Source: Sphingomonadales bacterium
GTDB lineage: Bacteria > Pseudomonadota > Alphaproteobacteria > Sphingomonadales > Sphingomonadaceae
NCBI GenBank assembly: GCA_013298745.1
Contig: JAAFIT010000210.1
Span: 1 to 5,037, forward strand
Direction of reading: 5' to 3'
DNA length: 5,037 bases
Position numbers and translations under genes: made by a program. Every line of letters begins with the position of its first letter. Position 1 is the stretch's first letter. A model generated the notes under the pieces. The model was not told the origin of the DNA. It searched no databases and saw only the letters and a program-made list of their open reading frames with translations. This document shows positions 1 through 5,037 of this stretch, in pieces.

Positions 1-1
1 C

Positions 2-1003
2 GGCGTGCGTGTCGGCCAGGTGACGCTCGAACGCGGCAAGGATATTCACACCGGTGTCACGGCGATTGTTCCGCACGCCGGCAATCTGTTTCAGGAAAAG
101 CTGCCGGCCGGCATCGTCGTTGCCAATGGCTTCGGCAAATTTGCCGGCTCCACCCAGGTCGAGGAACTTGGCGAAATCGAAACCCCGATCCTGTTGACCA
201 ACACGCTGTCGGTGGCAGAGGCAATGGCGGCGACGATCGAATGGACACTGGCGCAGCCGGGCAATGCCGATGTGCGCTCGGTCAATGCCGTGGTCGGCGA
301 AACCAATGACGGGATGCTCAACGATATCCGCGGTCGCCATGTGACGATTGCCGATGCCCGGCGCGCCATCGAAACGGCGGTGGCCGGGCCTGTCGCGGAA
401 GGCAATGTCGGCGCCGGCACCGGCACGGTCGCGTTCGGCTGGAAGGGCGGGATCGGTACGGCCTCACGCCGCTTACCGGCAGCATTGGGCGGCTGGACGA
501 TCGGTGTGCTGGTGCAGGCCAATTATGGCGGCGTGCTGACGGTCGGCGGAGCCGCTATTGGAACCGCGCTTGGCCAATATGATTTCAAGCGTGAGGTCGA
601 GGAGAAGCGTGCCGATGGCTCGGTGGTGATTGTCATCGCCACCGATGCACCAATGTCAGATCGCAATCTGCAGCGCTTGGCAGCGCGGGCCTTTGCCGGA
701 ATTGCCCGGACGGGATCCTCCTTCTCCAATGGCTCCGGGGATTATGCGATCGCCTTTTCGACGGCTTCGACGGTGCGGCGCAAGGCAGCGGCCAGCCCTG
801 TTGCGATGGTCGCCGATCTGCCCAACACTGCGATGAGTCCGGCGTTTCAGGCGGTTGCCGAAGCCAGCGAAGAGGCGGTGCTCAATGCGTTGCTGTCGGC
901 GCGGACCACGGTCGGGCATCGCGGGACAGTGGAAGCGCTGCCGATCGACCGCGTGTTACCGATATTGAATAACGCAGCGCAGAAAAACATGATAACACGC
1001 TGA
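2..1003 (+). CDS. P1 family (DmpA/BapA-like) self-processing aminopeptidase, 5'-truncated by window edge
   Basis: Peptidases of this family (MEROPS S58) remove N-terminal amino acids from peptides or amides, with members specific for L-, D- or beta-amino acids. They are made as one chain that cuts itself into alpha and beta subunits. Numbering from the codon at base 5, the family signatures appear in order: NGFGKFAGSTQVEELG (41-56), TPILLTNTLSV (60-70), NDGMLNDIRGRHV (101-113), VGAGTG (135-140), KGGIGTASR (147-155) and NGSGDYAIAFST (242-253). By analogy with DmpA, Ser244 (bases 734-736) is the likely new N-terminus of the beta chain and the nucleophile; this is inferred from family knowledge. 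The conserved EASEEAVLNALL helix follows at 286-297. The frame is open to base 2 and the visible protein begins inside the usual GVRVG motif, so a few tens of N-terminal residues, perhaps including a signal peptide, are missing; the GTG at base 5 is not the true start. Substrate specificity cannot be read from the sequence. The stop codon abuts that of convergent glmS. Confidence 0.93.
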   Translation, partial: GVRVGQVTLERGKDIHTGVTAIVPHAGNLFQEKLPAGIVVANGFGKFAGSTQVEELGEIETPILLTNTLSVAEAMAATIEWTLAQPGNADVRSVNAVVGETNDGMLNDIRGRHVTIADARRAIETAVAGPVAEGNVGAGTGTVAFGWKGGIGTASRRLPAALGGWTIGVLVQANYGGVLTVGGAAIGTALGQYDFKREVEEKRADGSVVIVIATDAPMSDRNLQRLAARAFAGIARTGSSFSNGSGDYAIAFSTASTVRRKAAASPVAMVADLPNTAMSPAFQAVAEASEEAVLNALLSARTTVGHRGTVEALPIDRVLPILNNAAQKNMITR

Positions 1004-1011
1004 TTATTCAA
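951..1011. repeat. Two interleaved 8-bp inverted repeats at the convergent gene junction
   Basis: GCGTGTTA (951-958) is the exact reverse complement of TAACACGC (993-1000). TTGAATAA (965-972) is the exact reverse complement of TTATTCAA (1004-1011). The arms alternate A-B-A'-B', so the two stems could form an H-type pseudoknot or act as mutually exclusive hairpins in RNA from either strand. Loops are 34 and 31 nt. The element covers the last codons of the peptidase gene, both stop codons and the last codons of glmS. Neither stem is directly followed by a T-run, so it is not a classic intrinsic terminator. On the glmS strand a TTTTT tract lies inside the loops (antisense of 983-987). A role in 3'-end formation or mRNA protection is inference. 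Confidence 0.5.
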
Positions 1012-2827
1012 CGGTGACTGATTTCGCCAGATTGCGCGGTTGATCGACATCGGTGCCCTTGGCGAGCGCGACATGATAGGCCAGCAGCTGGATCGGCACC
1101 GCTGAAATCAACGGGCTGATGAACGGATCAACGCTGGGCATCAGGATCGTTCCGGCGATTCCGGTGCCATGTTCGGCAAGCCCGGCGGCGTCGGACAGCA
1201 GATAGACCTGGCCGCCGCGCGCCATCACTTCCTGCATGTTCGACACGGTCTTTTCAAATCGAGGGCCGGATGGCGCGATGACGATGACCGGAACCTTCTC
1301 ATCGATCAAGGCGATGGGGCCGTGCTTGAGTTCACCCGCAGCATAGCCTTCGGCGTGAATGTAGCTGATTTCCTTCAATTTCAACGCGCCTTCAAGCGCC
1401 ATCGGATAATCGGGACCGCGCCCGATATAAAGGATGTCGCGCGCCTTTGATAGCGTCTGTGACAAGTGGGCGATGGTCGTTTCGGCGGCCATGGCGGCGT
1501 TCATCGCGGCCGGAACTTCGGTCAGCAAGCGAACGTGGCGCGCTTCGGATGCCGCATCGACGCGGCCCTTGGCCTTGCCGAGCGCGATGGCGAACGCCGC
1601 CAGCACGGCGAGCTGGCAGGTGAAGGCCTTGGTGCTGGCGACGCCGACCTCGGGCCCCGCATGCGTGGGCAGCAACAGATCGGCCTCGCGCGCCATGGTT
1701 GATGACGCGACATTAACGACGGCGGCGATGAACTGGCCGCCGGCCTTGGCGTGCCGCAGTGCGGCCAGCGTGTCGGCGGTCTCGCCCGATTGCGAGATGA
1801 ACAGCGCCAGGCCGCCAGGTTCATAGACCGGATCGCGATAGCGGAATTCACTGGCGTTCTCGATCTGCACCGGCACGCGCGCCAGTTCCTCGAGCCAATA
1901 GGTCGCGACCTGCCCGGCGAGCAGCGCTGTGCCACAGGCAACGATCTGGATGCGCTTCACGTCAGCGAGATCGAAGGGGAGCGCCGGCAGCGAAACGGTT
2001 TCGGCCAAAGGGTCGAGATAGGCGCCCAGTGTCTGCGCGACGACGATCGGCTGTTCATGGATCTCCTTTTCCATGAAGTGCCGGTAATTGCCCTTCTCGA
2101 TGACCGCGGCAGACGCGGACGAGATGATGATCGGACGGTCGACCGGCGTGTCCTTGACGTCGAACACCTGCGCGCCATCGCGGGTCAATCGCACCCAATC
2201 GCCTTCCTCGAGATAGGCGATGCGGTTGGTGAAGGGGGCGAGACCCAGCGCATCGGAGCCCAGGAACATTTCGCCATCACCATAGCCGATGACGAGTGGC
2301 GAGCCGCGGCGTGCGCCATACATGACATTGCCATCGCTGCCGAACAGAATGGCAAAACTGAAGGCGCCATGCAGACGCTTCAGGGTTTGGGCCATGGCGT
2401 TATCCGGGCTGGCGCCGGCGTCGACGGCCATGGTCAGCAGATGCGCGACCACTTCGGTATCAGTGGCCGAGGTCAACGAGCGGCCGGCGGCGATCACTTC
2501 CTCGCGCAGCGGCTTGAAATTCTCGATGATGCCGTTGTGGACCAGCGACACCGCTTCGGTGGCGTGCGGATGCGCATTGTCGGTCGTCGGGGCGCCATGC
2601 GTGGCCCAGCGCGTGTGGGCGATGCCGATGGTGCCGCCGAGCGGGTTGGCGGCGAGCACCTTGACGAGATTGTCGAGCTTGCCTTCGGCGCGGCGGCGAT
2701 CGAGGACGCCGGCGCTGATGGTCGCCATGCCCGACGAGTCATAGCCGCGATATTCGAGGCGGCGCAGGCCATCGATGAGCCGATCGGCGACCGGTCGGTC
2801 TGAAATGATGCCGATAATGCCGCACAT
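1004..2827 (-). CDS. glmS: Glutamine--fructose-6-phosphate aminotransferase (isomerizing)
   Basis: GlmS is a cytoplasmic enzyme that converts fructose-6-phosphate plus glutamine to glucosamine-6-phosphate plus glutamate, the first committed step to UDP-GlcNAc. The protein has 607 residues, close to the 609 of E. coli. It starts MCGIIG, so removal of Met exposes the catalytic Cys2 of the class II glutaminase domain (about 2-240). Glutaminase motifs are LEYRGYDSSG (24-33), HTRWATHG (71-78), HNGIIEN (97-103) and TDTEV (122-126). Two SIS sugar-isomerase domains follow (about 285-425 and 455-597) with ACGT (297-300), SQSGETADT (345-353), GVASTKAF (395-402), LKEISYIHAEGYAAGELKHG (484-503) and the canonical C-terminus KGTDVDQPRNLAKSVTVE. 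By comparison with E. coli, Glu486, His502 and Lys602 are the expected isomerase catalytic residues. The gene lies 5 nt after glmU and must be co-transcribed with it. That gap leaves no room for a glmS ribozyme or a separate leader. Confidence 0.99.
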   Translation of the reverse strand: MCGIIGIISDRPVADRLIDGLRRLEYRGYDSSGMATISAGVLDRRRAEGKLDNLVKVLAANPLGGTIGIAHTRWATHGAPTTDNAHPHATEAVSLVHNGIIENFKPLREEVIAAGRSLTSATDTEVVAHLLTMAVDAGASPDNAMAQTLKRLHGAFSFAILFGSDGNVMYGARRGSPLVIGYGDGEMFLGSDALGLAPFTNRIAYLEEGDWVRLTRDGAQVFDVKDTPVDRPIIISSASAAVIEKGNYRHFMEKEIHEQPIVVAQTLGAYLDPLAETVSLPALPFDLADVKRIQIVACGTALLAGQVATYWLEELARVPVQIENASEFRYRDPVYEPGGLALFISQSGETADTLAALRHAKAGGQFIAAVVNVASSTMAREADLLLPTHAGPEVGVASTKAFTCQLAVLAAFAIALGKAKGRVDAASEARHVRLLTEVPAAMNAAMAAETTIAHLSQTLSKARDILYIGRGPDYPMALEGALKLKEISYIHAEGYAAGELKHGPIALIDEKVPVIVIAPSGPRFEKTVSNMQEVMARGGQVYLLSDAAGLAEHGTGIAGTILMPSVDPFISPLISAVPIQLLAYHVALAKGTDVDQPRNLAKSVTVE

Positions 2828-2832
2828 GGCGT

Positions 2833-4179
2833 CTAGTCCTTTTTCTTTGCTGACATGGCAGACCGGAAGGCGGCGGCCCAGCCGGGCTTGGCAAGCTGTG
2901 CCGGGCGCACCAGTGCCAGCGCATCGCCCGGTACATCGGCGGTGATGGTGCTGCCGGCCCCGACGATCGCGCCATCACCGATGGTGACGGGTGCGACCAG
3001 CGCCGAATTCGATCCGATGAAGGCGCCGGCGCCGATGACGGTCTTGTATTTGAAAAAGCCATCGTAAGTGCAAGTGATGGTGCCGGCCCCGATATTGGCG
3101 CCGGCGCCGACGGTGGCATCGCCGAGATAGGTCAGATGATTGGCCTTGGCACCGGCGCCGAGCACCGCCTTCTTGGTTTCGACGAAATTGCCGATGCGTG
3201 CCTTGGCGCCGAGCACTGTGCCGGGGCGGAGCCGCGCAAAGGGCCCGACGCTGCAATTCTCGCCGATATCGGCCCCTTCGATGTGGCTATGGGCGTGGAT
3301 GATGGTGCCGCTGGCGACGCGAACGCCGGGGCCGAAGACCACAAAGGGTTCGATGGTCACATCATTGGCGATGACGGTATCATGGGCAAAGAACACGCTG
3401 TCCGGGTCGATCAGCGTCACGCCATCGGCCATCGCAGCGGCACGGCGCCGGCGTTGCCAGATGGCTTCGACGCCGGCGAGTTCGGCGCGGCTGTTGACGC
3501 CGGCGACCTCATCGGCGTCGGTTTCGATGACGCGCGCGGTGCCGCCATCGGCGATGATCAGGCCGATGATATCGGGCAGATAATATTCGCCAGCGGCATT
3601 GTCGTTGCCGACACGGGCAAGCAATGGAAACAAGGCCGTCGAACGCACAGCCATCAAGCCCGAATTGCACAATGTCACGGCGCGCTCGGCTGGGCTTGCG
3701 TCCTTGAACTCGACCATTTTCGTGATGGTGTCGCCATCGGCGATGATCCGGCCATAGGCGCCGGCATCGGCGGGGCGGAAGCCGAGCACCACCGCATCGA
3801 CATCGGGGGTGAGCGCTGCACGCAGTCGCGCCATGGTTTCGGCGGTGACGAGCGGCGCATCGCCGTACAAAATCAGCACATCGCCATCGAAACCGGCAAG
3901 CGCCGCTTCGGCCTGTTGCACGGCGTGGCCGGTGCCAAGTTGCGGCGACTGGGTGGCAATGCTGATATTGCGCCGGGCGAGCGCCGCTTCCACCTGCTCG
4001 CGGCGGGCGCCGACGACAACAACCGTCCGATCAGGTGCAAGGCCCGCGAGATTGTCCACAAGATGCAACATCATCGCCTTATGAGCGATCGGATGCAGGA
4101 CCTTGTGCAGCGAAGATTTCATCCTGGTGCCTTGGCCGGCGGCGAGGATGATGGCGGCGAGCGGGCGGAGCGAATTCAC
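2833..4179 (-). CDS. glmU: Bifunctional GlcNAc-1-phosphate uridyltransferase / glucosamine-1-phosphate acetyltransferase
   Basis: GlmU performs the last two steps to UDP-GlcNAc: acetyl-CoA-dependent acetylation of glucosamine-1-phosphate, then uridylyl transfer from UTP. It has 448 residues against 456 in E. coli. The N-terminal Rossmann-like pyrophosphorylase domain (about 1-230) carries LAAGQGTRM (12-20), Lys26 in LHKVLH, QLGTGHA (80-86), YGDAPL with metal-binding Asp107, MVEFKD (155-160), CNSG (171-174) and GVNSR (227-231). A linker rich in Arg (243-246) leads to the left-handed beta-helix acyltransferase domain (about 255-430). This contains GPFARLRPG (312-320), NFVETKK (331-337), NHLTYLGDA (347-355) with catalytic His348 (E. 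coli His363), NIGAGTITC (362-370) and SNSALVAPV (390-398). The start is GTG at 4179-4177, matching the usual short N-terminus. Oddities are Thr371 where the family normally has Asn (C-N-Y-D-G) and His33 in A-H-K-A-M where Gly is usual. It is the first gene of the glmU-glmS operon. Confidence 0.98.
   Translation of the reverse strand: MNSLRPLAAIILAAGQGTRMKSSLHKVLHPIAHKAMMLHLVDNLAGLAPDRTVVVVGARREQVEAALARRNISIATQSPQLGTGHAVQQAEAALAGFDGDVLILYGDAPLVTAETMARLRAALTPDVDAVVLGFRPADAGAYGRIIADGDTITKMVEFKDASPAERAVTLCNSGLMAVRSTALFPLLARVGNDNAAGEYYLPDIIGLIIADGGTARVIETDADEVAGVNSRAELAGVEAIWQRRRRAAAMADGVTLIDPDSVFFAHDTVIANDVTIEPFVVFGPGVRVASGTIIHAHSHIEGADIGENCSVGPFARLRPGTVLGAKARIGNFVETKKAVLGAGAKANHLTYLGDATVGAGANIGAGTITCTYDGFFKYKTVIGAGAFIGSNSALVAPVTIGDGAIVGAGSTITADVPGDALALVRPAQLAKPGWAAAFRSAMSAKKKD
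2837..2842 (-). promoter_or_regulatory. Ribosome binding site of glmS inside the end of glmU
   Basis: On the minus strand AAAGGA lies 9 nt before the glmS ATG. It is embedded in the last codons of glmU (the Lys-Lys-Lys-Asp tail), so glmS translation probably depends on ribosomes finishing glmU. It fixes the glmS start at the MCGIIG codon. Confidence 0.75.
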
Positions 4180-4187
4180 GTGTTTTG

Positions 4188-4191
4188 CCCT
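4188..4191 (-). promoter_or_regulatory. Ribosome binding site supporting the GTG start of glmU
   Basis: The minus strand reads AGGG (within GCAGGGC) 8 nt before the GTG at 4179-4177. No ATG lies in frame nearby upstream. The GTG therefore decides the start and gives an N-terminus of normal length for GlmU. Confidence 0.6.
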
Positions 4192-4212
4192 GCCATATTG
4201 CCGCTGAAGTTA

Positions 4213-4225
4213 AAAGCATTGCTTT
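4213..4225. promoter_or_regulatory. Perfect 13-bp palindrome, candidate operator between glmU and gph
   Basis: AAAGCATTGCTTT is two 6-bp arms, AAAGCA and TGCTTT, that are exact reverse complements around a single central T. It sits near the middle of the divergent intergenic region, 29 bp from the gph start and 34 bp from the glmU start, where one dimeric regulator could affect both promoters. I cannot match it to a known binding motif. A 6-bp perfect palindrome may also arise by chance. Confidence 0.3.
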
Positions 4226-4242
4226 GCGCGGCGGTGTCGCCG

Positions 4243-4248
4243 AAGGGG
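4243..4248 (+). promoter_or_regulatory. Ribosome binding site deciding the gph start
   Basis: AAGGGG ends 5 nt before the ATG at 4254. An upstream in-frame ATG at 4185 would add 23 residues, but it has no Shine-Dalgarno sequence and would read across the intergenic promoter region. The ATG at 4254 is preferred. Confidence 0.7.
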
Positions 4249-4253
4249 CAAAT

Positions 4254-4925
4254 ATGACCCGTTTGCCCGCCACTGTTGTCTTCGATCTCGATGGCACGCT
4301 TGTTGATACCGCGCCCGATCTGTGCGCCGCGATGAATTACGCGCTGCAGAAGCTGGGGCGTCCGACTGTCCCGGCCGAAATCGCGCGCGACATGGCCGGG
4401 CAGGGCGCGCGCAAGTTGATCGAAAAGGGCCTGAAGGTGTCGGGCGATGCACCAGCGGAACTGGTCGAGGCAGGGTTGCCGCATTTCCTCAGCTTTTATG
4501 CCGGACATATTGCCGATGAATCGCGGATTTTTCCCGGAGTCGAAGCGGCACTCGATGCTCTCGCCGCCGCTGGCTGCCGATTGGCGATCTGCACCAACAA
4601 GCCGGTGGCGCTGTCGATCGCGTTGGTTGCGGCCGTGGGATGGGACGGGCGCTTTGTCGCAAATCTGGGTTTTGATTCGGTGCCGTCGCCCAAGCCGGAT
4701 CCGGCGCACCTGTTTGCCACCATCGCCGCCGCGGGCGGCGATCCGGCAACAACGGCCTATGTTGGCGATTCGATTACCGACACCATGACCGCGCGCGCTG
4801 CCGGGGTGCCGGTGGTCGCGGTCAGCTTCGGTTTTTCGGATCGGCCGGTCACCGAATTGGGTGCCGATGTCATCATCGATCATTATGACGAGTTGTTGCC
4901 AGCGCTCAGGGCCTTGCGGCGATGA
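4254..4925 (+). CDS. gph: Phosphoglycolate phosphatase, HAD superfamily
   Basis: Gph hydrolyses 2-phosphoglycolate, a by-product of repair of oxidised DNA ends and of glycolate metabolism, to glycolate and phosphate in the cytoplasm. The protein has 223 residues, a normal length. All four HAD motifs are present: motif I FDLDGTLVDTAPDL (10-23) with nucleophile Asp11 and acid/base Asp13; motif II CTNKP (113-117) with Thr114; motif III PKPDP (146-150) with Lys147; and motif IV GDSITD (171-176) with metal ligands Asp172 and Asp176. A helical cap domain occupies about 20-90 between motifs I and II. The sequence D-T-A-P-D-L after motif I is typical of Gph-type enzymes, but related HAD phosphatases acting on other small sugar phosphates cannot be excluded from sequence alone. 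The gene is divergent from glmU and its TGA overlaps the ATG of the next gene by four bases, suggesting coupled translation. Confidence 0.92.
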   Translation: MTRLPATVVFDLDGTLVDTAPDLCAAMNYALQKLGRPTVPAEIARDMAGQGARKLIEKGLKVSGDAPAELVEAGLPHFLSFYAGHIADESRIFPGVEAALDALAAAGCRLAICTNKPVALSIALVAAVGWDGRFVANLGFDSVPSPKPDPAHLFATIAAAGGDPATTAYVGDSITDTMTARAAGVPVVAVSFGFSDRPVTELGADVIIDHYDELLPALRALRR

Positions 4926-5037
4926 CGGGATTGTCGCCGCTCATGATCTTGGTGCTGGTGTGCGTTGCGGCCCTGCTCGGCCTCTATGTCGGGCGCGGGA
5001 TGCAGCCAGCACCGCCGGCTGTGGAACCGCCGCCACC
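4922..5037 (+). CDS. Membrane-anchored proline-rich protein of unknown function, 3' end outside window
   Basis: I do not recognise this gene. The frame opens with ATG overlapping the gph stop in an ATGA arrangement and stays open to the window edge (38 complete codons). The first six residues are short and uncharged. A hydrophobic stretch, LMILVLVCVAALLGLYVG (about 7-24), forms one predicted membrane segment, followed by Arg25 and a proline-rich run (PAPPAVEPPP, 29-38). There is no good lipobox around Cys14 and no clear signal peptidase I site, so an uncleaved N-terminal anchor seems most likely. The layout of short N-terminus, one membrane helix and proline-rich linker also occurs in TonB-like transducers and various periplasmic anchored proteins, but 38 residues cannot decide. 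A weak CAGG (4907-4910) and coupling to gph may drive its translation. Confidence 0.6.
   Translation, partial: MTGLSPLMILVLVCVAALLGLYVGRGMQPAPPAVEPPP

Larger units (their letters stand above)
4180..4253. promoter_or_regulatory. Divergent intergenic region with the promoters of glmU-glmS and gph
   Basis: The 74 bp between two divergently read start codons must hold, or sit just downstream of, promoters for both transcription units. It is locally richer in A and T (around 4195-4225) than the flanking genes, as expected for promoter DNA. I looked for sigma-70 boxes on both strands. A weak plus-strand candidate is TTGCCC at 4185-4190 with a poor -10 near 4209-4214; no convincing -35/-10 pair was found on the minus strand. 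Either promoter could also lie partly inside the opposite gene. A palindrome lies at its centre. Confidence 0.55.

Noticed and set aside
1751..2803. A 350-codon open frame on the plus strand, antisense to glmS
   Set aside because: It mirrors glmS codons in GC-rich DNA, gives an Arg/Gly/Asp-rich product with no recognisable motif, and glmS on the other strand is unambiguous.
2828..2832. Possible glmS ribozyme or leader ahead of glmS
   Set aside because: Only five bases separate glmU and glmS, so no such structure can fit; the glmS ribozyme is also a Gram-positive feature.
4177..4182. CACGTG palindrome at the glmU start
   Set aside because: It is a six-base palindrome formed by the GTG start context and common by chance; nothing else supports a binding site.
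4185..4253. N-terminal extension of gph from the ATG at 4185
   Set aside because: It would translate the intergenic promoter region, lacks a ribosome binding site and puts 23 unusual residues before motif I; the ATG at 4254 has AAGGGG at good spacing.
3136..4257. A 373-codon open frame on the plus strand, antisense to glmU and running into the gph leader
   Set aside because: It is a shadow of glmU; the product is low-complexity and shows no domain, and no ribosome binding site supports it.
4176..4883. A 235-codon open frame on the minus strand, antisense to gph and reaching the glmU start
   Set aside because: It is a shadow of gph, whose four HAD motifs are intact; the product is His/Arg/Gly-rich without recognisable features.
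1..5037. Mobile elements, tRNA or rRNA genes, CRISPR arrays, phage or defence genes
   Set aside because: I saw no transposase motifs, terminal repeats, regularly spaced repeats or RNA gene signatures; nearly all bases are in housekeeping coding sequence.

Overview
This 5-kb window is compact, GC-rich bacterial chromosome. Its gene content and protein signatures suggest an alphaproteobacterium, most likely a sphingomonad. The clues are a DmpA/BapA-type P1 peptidase, a GlmU with an L-H-K-V-L-H nucleotide-binding signature, and a Gph with P-K-P-D-P. This placement is inferred from protein character and no taxonomic marker gene is present. All long reading frames antisense to the four main genes are shadows of high-GC coding sequence.

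Layout from left to right. Bases 2-1003 (+) carry the 3' part of a P1-family (DmpA/BapA-like) self-cleaving aminopeptidase whose N-terminus lies outside the window. Directly against it, with no base between the two stop codons, is convergent glmS (2827-1004, -). Five bases upstream of glmS lies glmU (4179-2833, -), which uses a GTG start. A 74-bp divergent intergenic region (4180-4253) separates glmU from gph (4254-4925, +), a phosphoglycolate phosphatase of the HAD family. The gph stop overlaps the start of a membrane-anchored, proline-rich protein (4922 to the window end, +) that I do not recognise.

How the genes work together. GlmS makes glucosamine-6-phosphate from fructose-6-phosphate and glutamine. 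After isomerisation by GlmM (not in this window), GlmU acetylates and uridylates the product to UDP-GlcNAc, the precursor of peptidoglycan and lipid A. glmU-glmS therefore form a two-gene amino-sugar operon. Gph clears 2-phosphoglycolate and is a separate divergent unit, apparently translationally coupled to the small membrane protein. The P1 peptidase has no obvious functional link and only meets glmS tail to tail.

This is mostly housekeeping DNA and I see no convincing new biological system. The points worth a second look are the two interleaved 8-bp inverted repeats at the zero-gap convergent junction, a perfect 13-bp palindrome in the glmU/gph intergenic region, several substitutions at normally conserved GlmU positions, and the unidentified ORF after gph.
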